From NCBI GenBank assembly GCA_905250115.1, contig CAJNOI010000005.1:620001-684000 (forward strand): a DNA stretch of 64,000 nucleotides, written 5' to 3'. The notes beneath the pieces were generated by a model that did not search any database, was not told the origin of the DNA, and was given only the letters and a program-made list of their open reading frames with translations. Each line of letters opens with the position of its first letter. Position 1 is the stretch's first letter. The DNA is from Adineta steineri (taxonomy: Eukaryota; Rotifera; Eurotatoria; Adinetida; Adinetidae). Made by a program: the position numbers and the translations under genes. Positions 58,664 through 64,000 of the stretch are shown in pieces.

Positions 58664-59606
58664 TAACTTAAAAACTTTTCAAAAACTATTTCTATACATA
58701 CGATTGATTGCTTTCTATTCTCTTGTTATTGTTCTTTTATTCTTTAATAACTATATCGATGCTTTATTGTCGCAGATAAAATACTCTGCGATTTACGTTT
58801 CTTGAACAATATTATTTTACTAACAAATCAAATATCACTTAATTTGGTGTAAGTCTTCTTGCCAAACGTATTTTATTCATGATTCGATTTGTTTTTTGTT
58901 TAAGAATAAGCACCAACAATAATCTATTAGTTCGAAGTGGAAGTATATGCTACCTGAACATAACTCTTTAGCAAGGTTAAAACTAGTCGTAGTAGCTAGG
59001 GTGTGGGTGTGGGTGTAAGGGTGCATTTTATTCTCATATCACACCCACACCCACACCCTCTTCGTACTATATCTAAGATAATATAAAATAAAATTCTCCT
59101 CTATACTTCAACGTTTAAGAAAATCAAACTATTAAAACAATTCAATCATTCTATGAGTAACGATTGCCTTTCAATATGCTCGTATATGATCTTGTTTTTC
59201 GAAGTAAATTTATCATCGTGGCGCTCTCACTCGTGACATCTTTTAATTATATTAATAGTATTTAAAAAAAAATTTGTCTATTTTTGATCATATTCATATT
59301 AGTGACAGTGCGACGAGTTATGACAATTTCATTGCCAGATTTTAATTGAATACCCACAGGTAATATTTCTAAAGATTGATTGGATGTAATGATTTTAATA
59401 GGCATTGTTCATTGTTTCACAGAATGAAAAGAATTGATTAAGATATTATTATTGAAGAACATCCAGATAATCCTATTTCAATACAATGATGTTTTGTTTC
59501 TTTTATTCGATAACTTTTAAAACTTTCGTCTCTTTCTAAAAAAAACAAGTTGTTTGATATCATATAATTTTTTCTAGAATAAAACAAACAAATTCAATTA
59601 TTTCTG
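58664..59606. other. Intergenic stretch with one palindrome
   Basis: No gene recognised. Contains the TGTGGG-armed palindrome 58998-59059. Probably includes the promoter of the gene at 59607. Confidence 0.45.
58998..59059. repeat. TGTGGG-armed palindrome
   Basis: AGGGTGTGGGTGTGGGTGTA on the left and CACACCCACACCCACACCCT on the right, around a 22-bp loop. Arms hold two to three TGTGGG units each. Confidence 0.75.
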
Positions 59607-61189
59607 ATGTCTGAAAGTCGTTCCACAACAAAGAGTCATGATTCATTTAATGAAAATGTTAATGAAATTCATATTACAAATTTATTATCCGATGATCTTT
59701 CAATAAAAAATGATCCTGATTATATTAAATTATATCACGACTTAAAATTATGGTTATCGACAGTGAATACTTCCAATAATGAAAAAGATCTTCAATTAGA
59801 TTTCTATCAAAACTGCTTGAAGAAATATGATGAAAATATCATTAATAAATTGAAATATACTGATGGATTTAAAGGAACAGTTTTTAAAGCTTTATTTGAA
59901 CAAATGATGCCTGGTTTTTGTCTTATTGATTATTATAATTCTCATTTGAAATCTAAAACAAGTAATTTAGATTTAGAATTTTTACCATTTCATATTGTTA
60001 CAATTCTTGAATTAAAAATTAAATTAAAAGATTGTAATATTGGACAATTATTACATTATCTTCGAATTATACTGGATTATTCTCCATCATCACGTACATA
60101 TATTATAGGTGCAATAACTGACCTTCATCACATACAATTTGCTAAAGTAATCAGATCAACTGATGATGATCAAATAACGTATGTAGCTTCGATAAAAAAA
60201 ATTATATACGATAATGAATATTTATTACATTATTTAACAATGTTTTTTACTACTGAATTATCAACATTTGGTTACTCTCGTGTAGAAGCATTACCTAAAA
60301 ATATTCGTATTGATCAGAAGTTATTAGGGATTGGTGCAAATTCAATAGTTTTTAATTGTTATTTGATTGAAAATCCATTAAATGAATGTACTTTAAAAAT
60401 TAGTAATGAATCTGTTGATAAAGAAGTATCAATCTATGAAAAATTATATGCTGATAAATATAAAATTATTCAAGTTCATCCATATGCTTTTGTGTTTTGT
60501 TTTCCACCTGGTCAAATTATATCAAAAGAAAATTTATTTAATAATATTCATATCATATGGAATCAAATAAAAAGAGCACATGAAAATCATATTGTACATC
60601 GTGATATTCGAATGTCCAATATCATTCAAATACTTAATAGACAAACAAAAAAGTAAAAGAAAAAAGATTTCATTATATGATTTTTCTAATTTAATTTGTT
60701 TTCTTTCTTAATAGTTATGAAATCTTATTAATTGATTGGCATAGTGCGATAGAAATTGGTTCAAATGTTAAATACAGTGGATCATTATCAACTGCTTCAA
60801 ATTTTATTCTTGATAAATTATCACAAAACTCAAAAGAAACTATTCAATATCTTCCAGTTGATGATGTTATATCAATGATGAAAATGATTTTATTAGAAAT
60901 TATTCCAATAGATTATAAAAATACTATTTCATCAAAAGTTCGACAACATTCATCTTCAGGAGTTTTAACTTGTTATGTGGATATTAATTATGATTTTCGC
61001 TATAAACAATTACTTCTATTAGGAATAATTAATTTATTAGAAAAACATCGTGAAAATTTATCAAAAGAAAAATTGAATTATTTTATTGATAAATGTGTCG
61101 AAAATCACCGATGTTTAATCAAATTAGAAAATGAACAAACAGATATGAATTATTTCAATGATTTAACAAAACAAATATTTTTATCTTAA
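59607..61189 (+). CDS. Predicted PD-(D/E)xK nuclease-like plus protein-kinase-like fusion
   Basis: Two exons, 59607-60652 and 60715-61189, total 1521 bp (506 residues plus stop) with a 62-bp intron. Residues about 60-220 contain FHIVTILELKIKLKDCNIGQ: an ExK pair (E135, K137) followed by Gln147 in a helix, preceded by Asp108, the pattern of restriction-endonuclease-like folds. Residues about 235-500 are kinase-like: P-loop GIGANS (241-246), Lys264 in CTLKISN, HRDIRMSN (331-338) and IDWHSA (Asp356, in place of DFG). Such nuclease plus kinase combinations are known from Crinkler-type proteins of oomycetes, fungi and other eukaryotes. All these motifs are read by eye. Activity and role are unknown; defence against foreign DNA or an acquired selfish gene are both possible. 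Confidence 0.65.
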
Positions 61190-61644
61190 TTATTTGTTTG
61201 TTATTGTAAACATTCATATTTCAATTTAATTTTAATACTTTTTTTTGTTTAGAGATCGAATTGATTCATTTCAATTGATAATCATCAAATCAATTCTCAA
61301 TCATTTGTAATAAGAAATTCATTTCATTGTATTTTTCTCTTTATCTATTTTTAAAATCTTCTTTTCTTTTTCATTGATATTTGAAAATAAACTTCATTAT
61401 CATTCTTTTAACGAATCAAGTCGAAACATAAAATGTTTGTTTTGATATTGATCAAGATTTATTTTCGTTCCTCTACATTCAATTAGTATTTATTGATTCG
61501 AATCGATGATTGAGAAGTATTAGTGTTGTCCTATAAATATTTATTTACATAAATTATCTATGAATTATAGGAGAATCGAAAAGATTAATGAAATAATTCA
61601 CTTTAGACCGTGTGACTTATTCATCACAAACAATAATGCACACT

Positions 61645-61717
61645 AGGGTGTGGGTGTGAGACTACACTACACAGCTAATAATCACACCCGCACCCACACC
61701 CACACCCACCCACACCC
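61645..61717. repeat. TGTGGG-armed palindrome
   Basis: AGGGTGTGGGTGTGAG on the left; a run of CCCACA units (61685-61717) on the right; loop of about 22 bp. Confidence 0.75.
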
Positions 61718-61866
61718 AATATTATTTTTATTTCATTCTTTTTCAAAAGATTTTTATTGTTCATTACTTGAAAAAATTCAAATCAATATTTTTTACATTT
61801 GATCTGTGATCAAACACATACATAGAACTATCGATTTTGATGTATATTATTCACATGTAGAATATA

Positions 61867-62808
61867 TAAATAATGTGATTTCAATCTCTAATAGACATAT
61901 ATTCTCTTTCTCGTAAGAGAAGAGTCCAGTAAGAATAAATTGTTTGCTTGCTTGCTTGCTTGCTTGCTTGTCTGTCCGCAGGGTCAAAAAAACATTGAAA
62001 TTTAATTTTTCAGATACTTCCGGAAAACTTTGACTCGAGGGGTAATCGAGGGTGGGGAACTTGAATCTGATGTTAGTTTATTTAAATTAACTAGTTAATA
62101 ATTAGTTAATAATCAGTTAATAATTCGTATTATTATATGTTCGAGTAAAGTTTGACCGAAGGGTAATCCAGTGTGGAGAATCTGAATCTGAGGTTATTTT
62201 TAGTTAAGAACCAATTAATAATTAGTTAATAATTAGTATTATTAATTTTTGAAATATTTTCGGAATAGTTGGATCAAAGGGTAATCGAGTATGGAGAACT
62301 CGAATCTGAGATTGATTTATTAAAATTAATTAGTTAATAATTGATATTATTAATTTTTGAAAAAAGTTTGACCGAAGGGTAATCGAGTTCCAAGAATTCG
62401 AATGTGAGGTTAGTTTTAGTTAAAAACCAATTAATAATTAATTAATATTATTAAACTTAAAGATAGTTCCAAGAAAGTTTTACCAGAGGGTAATTCGAGA
62501 ATCAATTTTTTAGAAAAGACATTTTTGGGGCATTTCGATGTGGGGACTTCGAATCTGATGTTAGTTTTATAGAATAATTTTATGGATCACTTTTTTAGGG
62601 AGAGAACCAGTTTTTATAAAAAAAATTTTTTGATAAGGGGTGACTGAAGGGTAAGTGGGGTGGAAGAACACAAATCTGGTGTTAATTTTTCCAAACTGTA
62701 TAATGAAAAAGTTTAGTATTGTAGAATACCATTTCTACGAGAAAGAGCTAAGCGAATCTTCGGATGAGCGTTACTTGTAAATAATGTGATTTCAATCTCT
62801 AATAGACA
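61867..62808. repeat. Diverged tandem-repeat block bounded by 31-bp direct repeats
   Basis: An identical 31-bp sequence (TAAATAATGTGATTTCAATC...) occurs at 61867-61897 and 62778-62808. Between them lie a (CTTG)n run (about 61945-61970) and five to seven diverged units of about 110-150 bp built on the words GAAGGGTAATCGAG, GAACTCGAATCTGAGG and TTAGTTAATAATTAG. Inside the direct repeats, CTCTTTCTCGTA (about 61905) and its complement TACGAGAAAGAG (about 62735) form short inverted ends. No coding frame. Confidence 0.7.
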
Positions 62809-63854
62809 CTGTCTGATTAGAAATAAATTTAGTCATACTAAGTTGAATACGAAAGATCATAGAAAATATATGTATAAAAAATAATTAATTACTAAAATTA
62901 AGTAAGATTCATTCATAGTAAAGATCTAATGTTTGATTTTTGATATGGGTAGAAAATGATAATGAACAAGTTATGTAACATGATTGAGAATTTCATTAGA
63001 AATTTTTATTCAATCAATATCTAATATTTGATTTCGAGATATCTTGTCAAATAAATAAATCTTTTATTTGTTATAAAATATTATAAATAGAATTCATATA
63101 AGATCAACTATTCACACGAATCAATATCATGTTAACAACATTATCATCTAATTGTTATCAATACAAGTCATTCATTTTTACAGTTCACAATTTGAATGCT
63201 TTTGTTATGATAATATTTCGATATTTTAAAATTTATACCTTTTTATTATATAATATGCAATATTAAATGATAAAATTTCATATGAAAAACTCAGTACTTT
63301 TCAAAGATCGGTATATACTATAGATTACATAAGAAAACAAAAGGAAATGTTTCATATGAATAAAATATTGCTTTGATGAAAACATAAGATGTAACTAAAA
63401 ATTTGATTGTTCGTTATATGAAGATTATAAGAATATTTTATACTGAATTTTCGCGGATATTTTTGTTATCACTTTTTTAGAAGGATGTCAAACAATAGAA
63501 AATATTTTTTCTTCTCTATGTAGAAAAAACATGATTTTATTTGAGACAATAAGAATTCATCGAATAGAGTCTTATTTTTTCTTATCTCAAAAATAAAAAA
63601 CTAATAGTTAAATTTTACATTCTACATTGTAGGTGAGTGTGGATGTGACTATTACTTTTTATTATACCATCACTGCAATCTCAAGATATTACATCAGTTT
63701 TATTCGTCGAATTTCATCATAAACAAAGCATTCTTTTTCGATTTCTTTCACTGCCGAGCAAGTTTTATTGTCATTGAGTCATTAAATTTATGACTATAAA
63801 AGTATGTAAGGATATTTTCATTTCATCTATAAACGTCTATTGAAAGACATAGCA

Positions 63855-64000
63855 ATGGTAAACAGCAAAACACTATGTTTCATATGTAATGAAGAAAAAA
63901 TAACATTTCCTTGTAAAGGATGTTCAAAAGAGTTTTGTTTAATTCATTTATCAGAACATCAGCAAATATTAAACGGTGAATTACATCATATTGCCAATAA
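63855..64000 (+). CDS. Start of a B-box-type zinc-finger protein, cut by window end
   Basis: From ATG 63855 the frame runs open to the window edge (about 48 codons): MVNSKTLCFICNEEKITFPC, then KGCSKEFCLIHLSEHQQILN. The Cys/His spacing (CxxC, CxGC, FCLxHLxEH) fits a B-box or related zinc finger, a frequent opening of large rotifer-type families that continue with a coiled coil. The rest of the protein lies outside the window, so domain order and function cannot be given. Confidence 0.7.
   Translation, partial: MVNSKTLCFICNEEKITFPCKGCSKEFCLIHLSEHQQILNGELHHIAN

Larger units (their letters stand above)
61190..63854. other. Gene-free region with tandem repeat block
   Basis: Contains the palindrome 61645-61717, the tandem-repeat block 61898-62777, and AT-rich sequence from 62810 to 63854 without recognised genes. 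A short GTGAGTGTGGATGTGAC piece at about 63632-63648 resembles one arm of the palindrome family. Confidence 0.5.

Noticed and set aside
1-64000. tRNA, rRNA and bacterial-type operon signals
   Set aside because: No cloverleaf or rRNA-like segment was recognised by eye; gene structures are eukaryotic with introns. A covariance-model search was not possible.

Overview
This window is animal nuclear DNA, most likely from a bdelloid rotifer. It is very AT-rich, nearly every conserved gene is cut by many GT-AG introns of about 55-75 bp, and it carries F-box/leucine-rich-repeat families. It also contains interstitial TGTGGG-type repeats, the motif reported for bdelloid telomeres. The species cannot be named from sequence alone.

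Layout: (1) 0.9-3.6 kb: the 3' part of an unidentified coiled-coil gene and an intact CCDC92 homologue, both +. (2) 3.6-24.8 kb: a dynamic accessory block holding two copies of a small secreted/membrane protein gene (4203-4751 and 22345-22830, both -) and two copies of an F-box/LRR gene in which each LRR is one 84-bp phase-0 exon (6638-10613 and 17495-20880, both -). Between them lie a + strand F-box gene with an in-frame stop and a badly decayed - strand F-box pseudogene. The two duplicated modules occur in the order A1-A2 ... B2-B1. A 972-bp terminal-inverted-repeat element, small palindromes with TGTGGG-like arms and two assembly gaps sit in this block. (3) 25.5-57.4 kb: a dense, conserved housekeeping/signalling region: ARFGAP2/3 (-), NUP98-NUP96 (+), ADO-type thiol dioxygenase (+), RAPGEF1/C3G (+), a class I bHLH E-protein (-), PLK4 (+), a short secreted peptide precursor (-), an LRAT-domain protein (-) and FAIM (-). 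(4) 58-64 kb: a possible small gene (-), a predicted PD-(D/E)xK nuclease-like plus kinase-like fusion (+), a diverged tandem-repeat block bounded by 31-bp direct repeats, and the start of a B-box-type zinc-finger gene cut by the window end.

How it fits together: ARFGAP/NUP98 and E-protein/PLK4 are head-to-head pairs sharing short upstream regions. The accessory block looks like a site of repeated duplication, exon-unit amplification, insertion and gene decay. The most notable observations are the exact 84 + 57 bp LRR exon module (which independently proves a 9-bp target duplication and a false assembly gap), the family of TGTGGG-armed palindromes with a filled/empty-site comparison between paralogous copies, and the nuclease-kinase fusion.
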